From contig JAFRFG010000004.1 in the NCBI GenBank assembly GCA_017434455.1, positions 1-40,971 of the forward strand: 40,971 nucleotides of DNA. Reading direction: 5' to 3'. Source of the stretch: Thermoguttaceae bacterium (GTDB taxonomy: Bacteria > Planctomycetota > Planctomycetia > Pirellulales > Thermoguttaceae). The translations under genes and the position numbers were made by a program. This document shows, in pieces, positions 31,680-39,977 of this stretch. How positions within the stretch are numbered: position 1 is the first letter of the stretch; each line of letters opens with the position of its first letter. Under the pieces are notes generated by a model that saw only the letters and a list, made by a program, of their open reading frames with translations, ran no database searches and was not told the origin of the DNA.

Positions 31680-34319
31680 TTAACTCAGCATCGCGAACTG
31701 AACTTCACCCTGATCCCTGGCGAACTCGTCGAATTTATTCGAGTAGTCACGGAAGAGGTCCACGAAAGAAGCGAGATTGTTCTCGATCTTATCAACCCGA
31801 TCTTTGTTCTGTCCGGCGATAATCGAATACATTTCCTGACTGCCGGCGGTCACGCTTTTCGCCATAGGCGCTTCCTTGGCACGATCCTCAACACGCTTTA
31901 AATCAGGTGATTTATCTGATTCAAAGTCTTCCGGAAAGAACTTTTTATAGAGGAGATCTTTCATTTTTTGGGCCTCGTCTTTGGTGATGAGTTTGTCTTT
32001 GAGACCCTCATCGACCTTTTGGATCTGCTCTTTGTACTTCTCCATCGGTGTTTTAATCTCATCCAAAAGGGAGTTTAGGCCAAGCGACTGCATCTTCTGC
32101 TGCCTTAAATCATCAGCGTACTTCTTTTTGAGTGCCGTTTCTTCTTTTTCTGAGATCACCCCGGCCCGGCGTGCCTCCTCCGCTCGCTTTGTCGCCTCTT
32201 CGTATTTCTGCTGCGATGTCTTCATCGATGCCAGCGAGGAAACAACATCGGAGTACATATCCTGCGCGGTCTTCTTCTTAATCGCGGCGTATTCCCGATC
32301 GGTGATCACCCCGGCCTTGTGTGCTTCCGTGGCTTCTCGTATCACCTCGTTATACTTCTCCTGCGCCGTCTTCGTCCCTTCCAGCACGGAGAATACCTGC
32401 GAGTACAGTTCTTTCGCGTACTGTTTTTGGAGCTCTGAACACTGATTCGCGGTGATGACACCTTCCCGCAAAGCGTCGTTGGCCCGTTGTATCTCTTCGT
32501 TATACTTCTCTTGTGCGGACTTCGTTTCCTCCAATTTGCCGAGAACGTCAGAAAATGTCTCTTCGGCGTACTTTTTCTTCAGTTTTGTGCACTGTTCCTC
32601 GGTGATGAACCCCTCTTGAAGCGCCTGGTCCGCTTTTTTGAGCGATTCACGGTACTGCTCCATCGGCGTTATTATCGATTTCAGCATCGAGTCGACACCG
32701 AGATCCTGCTTTCTGTCTTGTTCCGGCTCATCTTTTGTCAGGCCGGTAGATTCTTTAAGCTTTTCTTTAATCTTCTCGCTCTGCTCTAACGTGATATAAC
32801 CCTTTTCGAGGGCAGTGGCGACTTTCTCCAGTGCCTCGTTGTATCTCTCGGTCGGCGTTTTTATCGACTCCAGCATGGAATCGACACCGAGATCTTGACG
32901 ATCTTTCTGATTAAACGCTTCTTTCGCTCGATCAATCGCTTTTGTCATCTCCTCATGAGACAGTTCGTTCTTCTTTGCCGCCTCTGTAATTTTCTCGACC
33001 GTCTCTTCGTAGGTCAGAGCGTGATTCTTTGCTTCCTCAAAGTATTTTGCGATGTCTTTATCCAGTTCGTTAATCTTGGCTTCTTTGATTCTCTCTGTCA
33101 TAGAGGCCATTGCTTCATCTAGTTTATCTAGAACTCGGGCAATATTCTCATCGTCAACATCGCATCGTTCAAGAATTACTTTTTTGTATGCTTCGTATGC
33201 GTCAAGCCGTTCTTGAAGAGCGACACTTTCCTTTTTTGGAAGATCTTGTTCGATGATGCTATAGAGTTGATCTGCTAATTGTTTTTGAGCTTCTTCGAGT
33301 TTTTGAGCAGCTTCTTTTCTATTACCACCTATATGATTACTCACGGTCTCAAGCCCCAGACCAACACCCGCTATCCCCGCGCCGGCAACCGCACCTACAC
33401 CAGTCCATCCCAACGCGGCCGTTACACCGACTCCCACTGCTGTAAGAGCAATCGCTCCGCCTGTCAATATCTTTTGCGCAATACTCCCCTTCTTAGATGC
33501 GGCGTCCAGTAAATCTATATTGTCGATTAACTGATTGGCCTGATCTTTCATTGATATTTTTAATTGGGCTCCTGCACTCGCAAATGATTTCTGAAAGGCG
33601 TCTGACCTATTTTTTACAGACTCATAAGCCATCGTGGTTTTATCTAACGCATCGACTACCCCCTCAAGTGAAACGATATTATCTGCTATACGGTCGCCAA
33701 AAGCTTCCATCGCAACTACTATAACAGAGGCGATCCCTGCCGATAGTGCGATATAGTTAGTTGTCAGCAAATTCACCAACGCCTGTTTTTTCCCTACAGC
33801 GTCAATCTGTGCCTTAATCGCGTTAAAAACCTTCCCGGCACGCTGTATTTCGTTTATCGAAGTAATAAAAAGGTTCGTTTTCGCCTGGATGTCTCCAAAA
33901 GCTTTGGCCACTTCGCCTAAAGGGCCGCCAATCTCTGAAAACATCTTAAACGATATTGTCGCCTTGGTACTGCTATCGGCGAGTTGGCTTATTAATTGGC
34001 CGAGACTATCGATTTCCCCGACAGTATTACCTGCCGCATCACGCAGGAGACCAAATTCGTCTCTATACATCCTTAGGGCTTGTTGCGTCTTAGTCATCCC
34101 CTCCATAAGTTGACCATTGGCATTACGCAATCTTCCTAGCTCATCGATATAGTTCCCTACTCTAATCGATGCTTGTGACAGGCCTCCAACGAACTTCCCT
34201 TGCGCGTTGACAAGGCGACCATACTCGTCATAACCGACCTTGAGCTCTTTCATGCTCTTCGAAAGCTTGGCGTCCAGTTCTGAAGAGTTCACTTTCAGAG
34301 TAATGTTAGTCTCTGGCAT
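31680..34319 (-). CDS. Tape measure protein
   Basis: The 879-residue protein is mostly helical and sets tail length. The N-terminus holds three units of the type (Y/I/R)DE-x-G-(R/L)-L-x-(N/D)A-x-G at about residues 30, 59 and 90. A hydrophobic Gly/Ala-rich segment lies at about 295-345. The C-terminal half (about 470-820) is built of coiled-coil units of about 57 residues with the pattern K-T-x-x-x-K-Y-x-E-x-x-x-x-A-x-x-A-x-x-x-G-x-I-T. GAGGGAA precedes the ATG at 34319, which overlaps the chaperone frame. The length predicts a tail of roughly 130 nm by the usual 1.5 A per residue. Confidence 0.85.
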   Translation of the reverse strand: MPETNITLKVNSSELDAKLSKSMKELKVGYDEYGRLVNAQGKFVGGLSQASIRVGNYIDELGRLRNANGQLMEGMTKTQQALRMYRDEFGLLRDAAGNTVGEIDSLGQLISQLADSSTKATISFKMFSEIGGPLGEVAKAFGDIQAKTNLFITSINEIQRAGKVFNAIKAQIDAVGKKQALVNLLTTNYIALSAGIASVIVVAMEAFGDRIADNIVSLEGVVDALDKTTMAYESVKNRSDAFQKSFASAGAQLKISMKDQANQLIDNIDLLDAASKKGSIAQKILTGGAIALTAVGVGVTAALGWTGVGAVAGAGIAGVGLGLETVSNHIGGNRKEAAQKLEEAQKQLADQLYSIIEQDLPKKESVALQERLDAYEAYKKVILERCDVDDENIARVLDKLDEAMASMTERIKEAKINELDKDIAKYFEEAKNHALTYEETVEKITEAAKKNELSHEEMTKAIDRAKEAFNQKDRQDLGVDSMLESIKTPTERYNEALEKVATALEKGYITLEQSEKIKEKLKESTGLTKDEPEQDRKQDLGVDSMLKSIITPMEQYRESLKKADQALQEGFITEEQCTKLKKKYAEETFSDVLGKLEETKSAQEKYNEEIQRANDALREGVITANQCSELQKQYAKELYSQVFSVLEGTKTAQEKYNEVIREATEAHKAGVITDREYAAIKKKTAQDMYSDVVSSLASMKTSQQKYEEATKRAEEARRAGVISEKEETALKKKYADDLRQQKMQSLGLNSLLDEIKTPMEKYKEQIQKVDEGLKDKLITKDEAQKMKDLLYKKFFPEDFESDKSPDLKRVEDRAKEAPMAKSVTAGSQEMYSIIAGQNKDRVDKIENNLASFVDLFRDYSNKFDEFARDQGEVQFAMLS

Positions 34320-34656
34320 TTTCTTCCCTCGTATCAGTCGTCTTCATAAACGCCCTGAGCGATTCCATTTGCTCCCCGCGCTTCTGGAATTCCTCGATAT
34401 TTGATAGAGTCGGTTGCGGCTCTCTGAACATCATAAAATCCTCAACCGTCATTCCGTCTGTGCTGACGCATTGAAGAGACGCGGCGCGAGCGTCGAAGAT
34501 GTTCCCTCTGCGCCAATCCAGGGGACCGGAGATATAGTCCATCACCAGCCCCCAGCCGAGCTGTTCGTCCACCGGCATCGCCTCGATCTCAGCGATCGGC
34601 CTGCGCAGCAGGTAGGCCAATCGCCAGCGAAGAAGGCGAGTCGGGGACTCGATCAG
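34306..34656 (-). CDS. Tail assembly chaperone, frameshifted C-terminal part
   Basis: This frame has no convincing start of its own. It is entered by -1 slippage at A-AAA-AAC (34656-34662) from the frame at 34653-34997, giving a fusion of about 230 residues like lambda gpGT. The part decoded here (LIESPTRLLRWRLAYLLRRP..., 116 residues) is helical and charged. An open frame upstream to 34734 is only the overlap. It lies directly before the tape measure gene, where the GT partner is always found. Confidence 0.8.
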   Translation of the reverse strand: MIESPTRLLRWRLAYLLRRPIAEIEAMPVDEQLGWGLVMDYISGPLDWRRGNIFDARAASLQCVSTDGMTVEDFMMFREPQPTLSNIEEFQKRGEQMESLRAFMKTTDTREENARD

Positions 34657-34662
34657 TTTTTT
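34637..34662 (-). promoter_or_regulatory. -1 ribosomal frameshift site
   Basis: The slippery heptamer A-AAA-AAC is followed immediately by the TGA of the zero frame and, four bases on, by a perfect 6-bp hairpin CGAGTC-CCC-GACTCG (34637-34651). The -1 frame continues for 116 codons. Confidence 0.85.
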
Positions 34663-34997
34663 ACGAACGACTCGTCGACCGATTCCGGATTCACCACCAT
34701 CAGGATGATCCTGGTCACCGGCTCGAAGGAGCATTGATTCAGCTCGGGAACGTTATCCAGCTTAAACAGCGGCTGGCCGTCTTCGCCGACGAGAACCATC
34801 ACGATCGCCGAGAGAATCGCCTCGGACCGCTCCAGGTCGCTCAAACTTTCGTCGGTGTATTTCCGGAAACAGTCGTTGAACACGAGCCGTTCGCGAACCG
34901 TGAGTTCCTTAACGAACGCTTTCGCGTCGTCGGTCCATTCCGTGATATTGACCGGCCGAGTCGGACGATCAGTGATCTTTTTCAGCGTTATACTCAC
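34653..34997 (-). CDS. Tail assembly chaperone (gpG-like)
   Basis: A 114-residue protein (MSITLKKITDRPTRPVNITE...) just before the tape measure gene. By analogy with lambda gpG it binds tape measure and tail tube subunits during assembly. It starts with GTG at 34997, overlapping the previous stop (GTGA), with GAGGAA upstream. It ends at a slippery site, so a fraction of ribosomes should make the longer form. Confidence 0.8.
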   Translation of the reverse strand: MSITLKKITDRPTRPVNITEWTDDAKAFVKELTVRERLVFNDCFRKYTDESLSDLERSEAILSAIVMVLVGEDGQPLFKLDNVPELNQCSFEPVTRIILMVVNPESVDESFVKN

Positions 34998-35509
34998 TTT
35001 AGTTCCTCTTGGATTTTCTGGTCGATTTCCTGGTTAATGCGATTGATCGCGTCGAGCAGGTCTTTTTTGTGCTGCTCGAACGCCGCTTTGAAGAAGTGGC
35101 GGCCTTCCTGCCGGCGGTATCCGGTCGGTACTCCGCCGCGCTTCTTCTTCCCATATACAAGCCGTGATTTTGTTACCCGCTTCACCTGGGAAAGCGCGAT
35201 ATGGTATCCGTGCTCCTGATACCAGGCGTAGAAGGCGGGGGTATTCTTCGGTGCCGAGCGCGGTCCTTTCGGCTGCACGACACCGAAGAGATATCGGCCC
35301 TCTTTATAGGTTTTAACCTTCTGCTCGAGATATTTGCTCAGGAGCCAGGACGGCTTCGAAAGCGCGGAGACGGCGTCCCGGCGAATATCACCGGCCACCT
35401 TCTCGAGCGCTTCCTTATACCGCTCGGGGAGTTCGTCGCGAATCCGTTTTAGACCGTGATGAAGTCCGTCAAGAAACACGTCCATCCCCACGACCTTAAT
35501 GACCGGCAT
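34994..35509 (-). CDS. HK97 gp10-like tail/neck protein
   Basis: The 171-residue basic protein starts MPVIKVVGMDVFLDGLHHGL and has a helix-rich start ('LPERYKEALEKVAGDIRRDAVSALSKP') and an aromatic middle ('TPAFYAWYQEHGYH'), as in HK97 gp10-type proteins, plus a C-terminal coiled coil. GGAGAG precedes the ATG. In many siphoviruses this protein comes before the tail terminator; here it follows the tube gene, a small change of order. Confidence 0.65.
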   Translation of the reverse strand: MPVIKVVGMDVFLDGLHHGLKRIRDELPERYKEALEKVAGDIRRDAVSALSKPSWLLSKYLEQKVKTYKEGRYLFGVVQPKGPRSAPKNTPAFYAWYQEHGYHIALSQVKRVTKSRLVYGKKKRGGVPTGYRRQEGRHFFKAAFEQHKKDLLDAINRINQEIDQKIQEELK

Positions 35510-35510
35510 A

Positions 35511-35939
35511 TTACTCTCCCTGGCTGGAACTCGAACTGGAACTCGAACTGGAGCTCGGATTCGCGGTCAGCTGGTAGGTAACCGAGAACGTCGGCTTCTG
35601 CCGCGCGTTGACCGTGTTTTTGTAGTTCTGGATGATCCCGTAGCCGGTGACCGGATTGGCCGCCGTGGCCGAAGAGCTCGACGTGAAGGTAATCGGGCCC
35701 GCGGCGCCGAGCGTCCCGGTAAAGATCCCCTTCCCGCTGATCGTCAGGGTCCCGTATTTCTTCTGAGACGCCTCCAGCCGAACGTAGTCGTCGTTCCGGG
35801 CCAGGTCGTTGTTCTCCTCGAACTCCTGAGTCCCCTCGTCGATGTCGTAGGTTTCGACTTCAATGTCCCCGCCTCCGCCGACGGTCGTCGTCAGCCCAGG
35901 CGCGGAAACAGTGATTCCTTTCGCAAACGCAATTGCCAT
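35511..35939 (-). CDS. Major tail tube protein (probable)
   Basis: A 142-residue beta-rich protein (MAIAFAKGITVSAPG) with 'YGTLTISGKGIFTGTLGAAG' strands and a C-terminal run of about eleven serines. AGGAGA lies six bases before the ATG. Its place before the chaperones and tape measure, and its size, fit a tail tube subunit. The Ser tail is probably flexible and exposed on the tube. Confidence 0.6.
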   Translation of the reverse strand: MAIAFAKGITVSAPGLTTTVGGGGDIEVETYDIDEGTQEFEENNDLARNDDYVRLEASQKKYGTLTISGKGIFTGTLGAAGPITFTSSSSATAANPVTGYGIIQNYKNTVNARQKPTFSVTYQLTANPSSSSSSSSSSSQGE

Positions 35940-35948
35940 AGCGATCTC

Positions 35949-36356
35949 CTAGATATAATCTACGTGATAGGTTCGAGCGATTTGGTAGTCGCCCGAGAAA
36001 CGCTGACCGTCGAAGAGGGGAGAATAGTCGATCTCCCCTTCGACCCAAGTATTAATACACGTATCCCTATCGAAGAGGTTGCCCAGCTGTGTCCCGAGCG
36101 CCTCGTCGAGCGAATACGCGGTTGTTTTCGACGCGCTGATAATCACCACCAGAATCTTGGCGATATGGTTATCCGCGGCCCCAATGGTGAGTGGTTTCTC
36201 CACCGACTGAAGGAGAACGTAGATCTTCGTTTCCCCGAAGAACTCCGAGACACCATCAGGTGAGGTAAAAACGTGATCGGCGGTGACTCCAGCCAACGCA
36301 CCGGCATTGATCAGCGCGAGGATCTTGGTTTTTACGACTTCGTCGATCTGAATCAT
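35949..36356 (-). CDS. Tail terminator-like protein
   Basis: A 135-residue protein (MIQIDEVVKTKILALINAG...) with an N-terminal helix, a central strand 'KIYVLLQSVEK' and a 'GDYQIARTYHVDYI' end. Size, predicted alpha/beta pattern and place just before the tube gene fit the tail terminator (gpU-like) group. Its ATG overlaps the stop of the previous gene. Confidence 0.5.
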   Translation of the reverse strand: MIQIDEVVKTKILALINAGALAGVTADHVFTSPDGVSEFFGETKIYVLLQSVEKPLTIGAADNHIAKILVVIISASKTTAYSLDEALGTQLGNLFDRDTCINTWVEGEIDYSPLFDGQRFSGDYQIARTYHVDYI

Positions 36357-39300
36357 AACATCACCCCGTAAATCCTCACACGATCGTTCTCCACTGTGAA
36401 CTGGCTCGTCGTCACCACACCGCTATAGTCGGTTAGCCGGAACGTCTGATCTGCCGCGACGACGATATCCCCGGCCTTCGGCGTGAAGCCGTTCCCCATT
36501 GCCTCACGAAGCTCCGAAAGCGACAGCGTCATCGGCTGCACGCGGCGGGTCTGATAGACTTCGCCGCTAAGGTCAATCACCTCCTGCTGCTCCAGAACCA
36601 CGTGCACGGCCCCTGTCTGGTCGCCGCGCTTATAGAGCGCTGCGATCTCGAACGCCCGGGCCGCCTGGCCCAGGATCGAGCCGAGCAAGCCGAGCACCGG
36701 CGTGGAGGATTCCGGCAACGTGATCACTCGAACGCAGTCCGACCAGGGGGACGTCCGCGAAACGCCGTCCGTCCCGATCGCTCGGGACTGCACATCGTAG
36801 GCCGTCCCCGGTATCAGCTCAGTAATCAACGCTGAACCACCTGCGGGCTGAACGGTGTCGCCTATTGTCCAGTTATACGCGCCGTGGACCGTCCATCGCA
36901 GCTGAAAGCCGGCAGCCGCGGCGGTGGTCAGGCCCGAGACCGTAATGACCGTGGAGGTCGCGGCCAGCGAGATCGTCGGTGCTGTTAAGAAAGGCGGCAG
37001 CACGGCCAGACCTCGGTCGGCGGTGGCGGTATTGCCGGCGGCGTCGCTGGCGGTAAAGACGATTTTATAGTTGCCGATCGGGATAGCGCTGGCCGGAATA
37101 TCCGTGTCGGCCCCGTCGATGACCAGCGCGGAATCATCGCGGTCGAGAACCTGATAGTGCGGCGTAATCTCCTGATCGTAATCGTCCGTCACAACCAGTC
37201 CGTCGAGCAGATCCACCGCCTGGCCGCAGGTCATTTCGATCGGCTCACGGCTGACGAGGACCGTCGGCGCGGTGACATCGAAGTAGTAGTGAACGGCGTC
37301 CGACCACTCGCTGTCGAGCGTAAGACCGGAGGTTCCGAGATACTTTGAGCGCAGGTAGGTGTCGCCGGAGAGCCCCGGCAAAACGAACCCGGTCGTCGTC
37401 ACCGTGGTCGAATTGGCGTCCTCGAACTCAGCGTTGTCGGCGTACTCAATCAGGTAGCCGGAGCAGTAGTCCGGCAGGGTAAACGAGATGGTCGCCTGGC
37501 CGATGCCGGTGACTAGCTCAAGGGTCGGTGTCTCCAGCTGGATCGGCTCAAACTCATAAGCCCCGACGTCCACCTTGGTGCCGGAGATACGAGGGTTTCC
37601 AGCCAGGTCGGTCTCCGTTTTGAAATCGTAATCATTTGTTCCTGCTTCGATGGCCGGAGAACCGAGCTTCAGCCGGTAGTTGCCGTTGGCCGCGTCGATA
37701 AAATACTCATTTTCATTATTTCCGTAGGCGATATTGTTTGTATTCGCTCCGGTCGGCGTGACGTTTATAGATTTGTAGAGCGTATTGCGCAAGTAAAACT
37801 TTGGGGCACTATAGACGCCGCTGATCACACCGATTGTTGCGTTGAGGACAGATCTATCTTGGTTTACGTAATGCGAGTAGTCATTGACGTTCGCGCCAGT
37901 CCTATTGCCGTACAGCAGCGAACTGTATAGAGAACTCGAACACGAGCCACCACCCGGACTACCCGACTGATTATCGGTGACGACACAACGAGTGAGTGTA
38001 CCAGAATATGCGCCGCCACCGTAGCCCACGGCGGTATTGCGGCTAATAAAACAGTTGACGCCCGACAAACCAGCGCCGCCGCCGCCGTTGCCGTTAGTTG
38101 AGTTGTCCGTAATCACACAGTCGGTTAGTGTTCCCCCATAAGAACCTCCTCCCTGCTGAGTTGCGGAATTATATGTAATCTCACAGTTTGTAATCGTCCC
38201 GCCGTTCGTCCCTCCGCCGCAGCCGCTGTTGGCGGTACTTGTAGTTGGCCCGAGGCACTTATTGCGTGTGACGAGACAGCTCGTGAGATTTGTACTGTTC
38301 GTCCCGCCGCCGTTCTGAGCGGCGGTATTGTCCGTAAATATACAGTTATACGCGGAACCACCGGAGGCGCCGCCGCCGTGATTACCGTAGTTATTACAGA
38401 CGGTACAGCTGATAAGCGTGCACGTATGGAATCCGCCGCCGTTGCCCGACGCGGTATTGCCGGTCAACGTGCTGTTCGTGATACAGCTGTTATTCCCCGC
38501 GCCGCCTCCGGTCGAACCGGCCATACAGTTAGAGATAATGCAGTTATTGACGGCACCGGAATTAACAGCGCCGTTCGCTCCGGTCGACAAACAAGAGGTA
38601 AAGACGGTATCGTTTATCGTCGCCGCCGCCGCGCATCCGTTAGATGACTGGTTGCCGGTAAACAGGCATCCGCCTATACTGACATAGTAAATACTTCCGT
38701 TGGTGTGCGTGGTAATCGCGTCCTCGACCACGCAGTCGGAAAGAAAGCCGTACTGAACAATCGGGTTCCCCGCGCTGTTGCCGGTGAACTTCAGGAAGCG
38801 ATAATCCGCGTAGGACAGCTGGAGACATTTATTCTGACTGCCCGGCTGAATGACTGTCCGGCTCGATAGTCCGCCGACGATGAAAAATCTCTTAGTGGTA
38901 TTGGTAATAGCGGTATTGAGCGTAATCTCCGAGACCTTCAGTATGATCTTCGTGCACTCTCCGGTCGCGTCGTTAATCGCTTTACGTAGCGTTCCGTCAC
39001 CGGAATCCGCGCCGCTGGTGACCTCAACTATATTTGTCACCGCGACTGTCGTGGCGGAAACCACCTCCGACCATACCGAACACTTATCTATATCGACTTG
39101 GCAGACCTGAACGTAATAGGTTGTCCCCGGCTCAAGACACATTAAAGTCGCCGTACCGTCTTTACTTCCGATGCACTTCGGATCGGCGTTCTCAAGACCG
39201 GCGGCCGACGTCGCTATCTTATATCGGTACTCTTTGTACTCTGTAAGTCCGGTGATTCTAAGCGTGGTACAGCTCGACGCGACCAGTCCGATCTGCGGCG

Positions 39301-39610
39301 CGGTCATCGTATTGTCGACAATCGTTCCGGTTACGATACTCGTCTCGGTGGTCCAGTCGGACGAAACCACATCTACATCGTCGCCCAAAGCGCGCACAGA
39401 GATATAGTAGGTAGATCGAGGAAGCAGCCGGTCGAACTCCACCACGCCGTCGACCGGCGTCACCTGGAACACAGGAAGACCGCCTGAGAGCGTACCGACC
39501 TTGACCTGATAGCCCGTGGCGTTGGCGACGGACAGCCCGGAGATACGGATCTTCGTGCGGTCAAAGACCTCGGCGGTAATGGTTGGTGTAGGCAGCTGGC
39601 TGGCACTCAT
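36353..39610 (-). CDS. Giant FN3/beta-helix phage protein with a neck-like C-terminus
   Basis: The 1085 residues read as modules. Two FN3-like domains (about 1-100, 100-195) are followed by a right-handed beta-helix with repeated Cys/Asn/Gly-rich rungs (about 195-690; 'CxxxxNxxxxGGG' patterns like those in polymorphic outer-membrane proteins). Next come an FN3-like domain (690-785), a cadherin/Ig-like domain ('YKIVFTASDAAGNTA', 790-880), another FN3 (880-975) and a separate C-terminal segment (975-1085). The last part, 'FTPKAGDIVVAADQTFRLTDYSG', resembles head-closure proteins, and the gene sits where those lie. AAGGTGG precedes the ATG, coupled to the previous stop. It is probably a surface adhesin or decoration. 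Confidence 0.7.
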   Translation of the reverse strand: MSASQLPTPTITAEVFDRTKIRISGLSVANATGYQVKVGTLSGGLPVFQVTPVDGVVEFDRLLPRSTYYISVRALGDDVDVVSSDWTTETSIVTGTIVDNTMTAPQIGLVASSCTTLRITGLTEYKEYRYKIATSAAGLENADPKCIGSKDGTATLMCLEPGTTYYVQVCQVDIDKCSVWSEVVSATTVAVTNIVEVTSGADSGDGTLRKAINDATGECTKIILKVSEITLNTAITNTTKRFFIVGGLSSRTVIQPGSQNKCLQLSYADYRFLKFTGNSAGNPIVQYGFLSDCVVEDAITTHTNGSIYYVSIGGCLFTGNQSSNGCAAAATINDTVFTSCLSTGANGAVNSGAVNNCIISNCMAGSTGGGAGNNSCITNSTLTGNTASGNGGGFHTCTLISCTVCNNYGNHGGGASGGSAYNCIFTDNTAAQNGGGTNSTNLTSCLVTRNKCLGPTTSTANSGCGGGTNGGTITNCEITYNSATQQGGGSYGGTLTDCVITDNSTNGNGGGGAGLSGVNCFISRNTAVGYGGGAYSGTLTRCVVTDNQSGSPGGGSCSSSLYSSLLYGNRTGANVNDYSHYVNQDRSVLNATIGVISGVYSAPKFYLRNTLYKSINVTPTGANTNNIAYGNNENEYFIDAANGNYRLKLGSPAIEAGTNDYDFKTETDLAGNPRISGTKVDVGAYEFEPIQLETPTLELVTGIGQATISFTLPDYCSGYLIEYADNAEFEDANSTTVTTTGFVLPGLSGDTYLRSKYLGTSGLTLDSEWSDAVHYYFDVTAPTVLVSREPIEMTCGQAVDLLDGLVVTDDYDQEITPHYQVLDRDDSALVIDGADTDIPASAIPIGNYKIVFTASDAAGNTATADRGLAVLPPFLTAPTISLAATSTVITVSGLTTAAAAGFQLRWTVHGAYNWTIGDTVQPAGGSALITELIPGTAYDVQSRAIGTDGVSRTSPWSDCVRVITLPESSTPVLGLLGSILGQAARAFEIAALYKRGDQTGAVHVVLEQQEVIDLSGEVYQTRRVQPMTLSLSELREAMGNGFTPKAGDIVVAADQTFRLTDYSGVVTTSQFTVENDRVRIYGVML

Positions 39611-39966
39611 TTAACCACCTTTCGCGGCTTAACCTCATCGGCTTCGAGTTTCACGATGCGAACTTCATGATTGTCGAGTCGTGCGTCGTGTTCTGCCAGG
39701 AGATTGTCGTGCTTCACGTCGGCCTTCTCGTTTTCGTCGATTTTCACGTTCACCGCCCCGACCGAGACGGCCAGGTCTTTAATCTGTTGCGACTGCGCCA
39801 AGATCGTATCCCCGGCGATTTTTCTAATCGTCCACACGGCGGTTAGGCAGAGCAGTCCAAAGATCGCCACCACCCCGAGAATCACCCCGATCAGCCCATG
39901 ACCACCAAGCACGCGGATAAGTTCGACGTATCCATCCGAGACCTCAGTTTGACCGAAAACTATCAT
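39607..39966 (-). CDS. Membrane-anchored coiled-coil phage protein
   Basis: A 119-residue protein: MIVFGQTEVSDGYVELIRVL, one strong helix (about 24-47, LIGVILGVVAIFGLLCLTAV), then a charged coiled coil rich in Asp/Lys/His to the end. The start at 39966 has GGAGG seven bases upstream; an open frame reaching 40329 is a shadow of the peptidase gene. Similar membrane/coil proteins include holin-associated or XhlA-like lysis proteins, but the order of parts is reversed. Role uncertain. Confidence 0.65.
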   Translation of the reverse strand: MIVFGQTEVSDGYVELIRVLGGHGLIGVILGVVAIFGLLCLTAVWTIRKIAGDTILAQSQQIKDLAVSVGAVNVKIDENEKADVKHDNLLAEHDARLDNHEVRIVKLEADEVKPRKVVK

Positions 39967-39977
39967 CGTTGTCCCTC

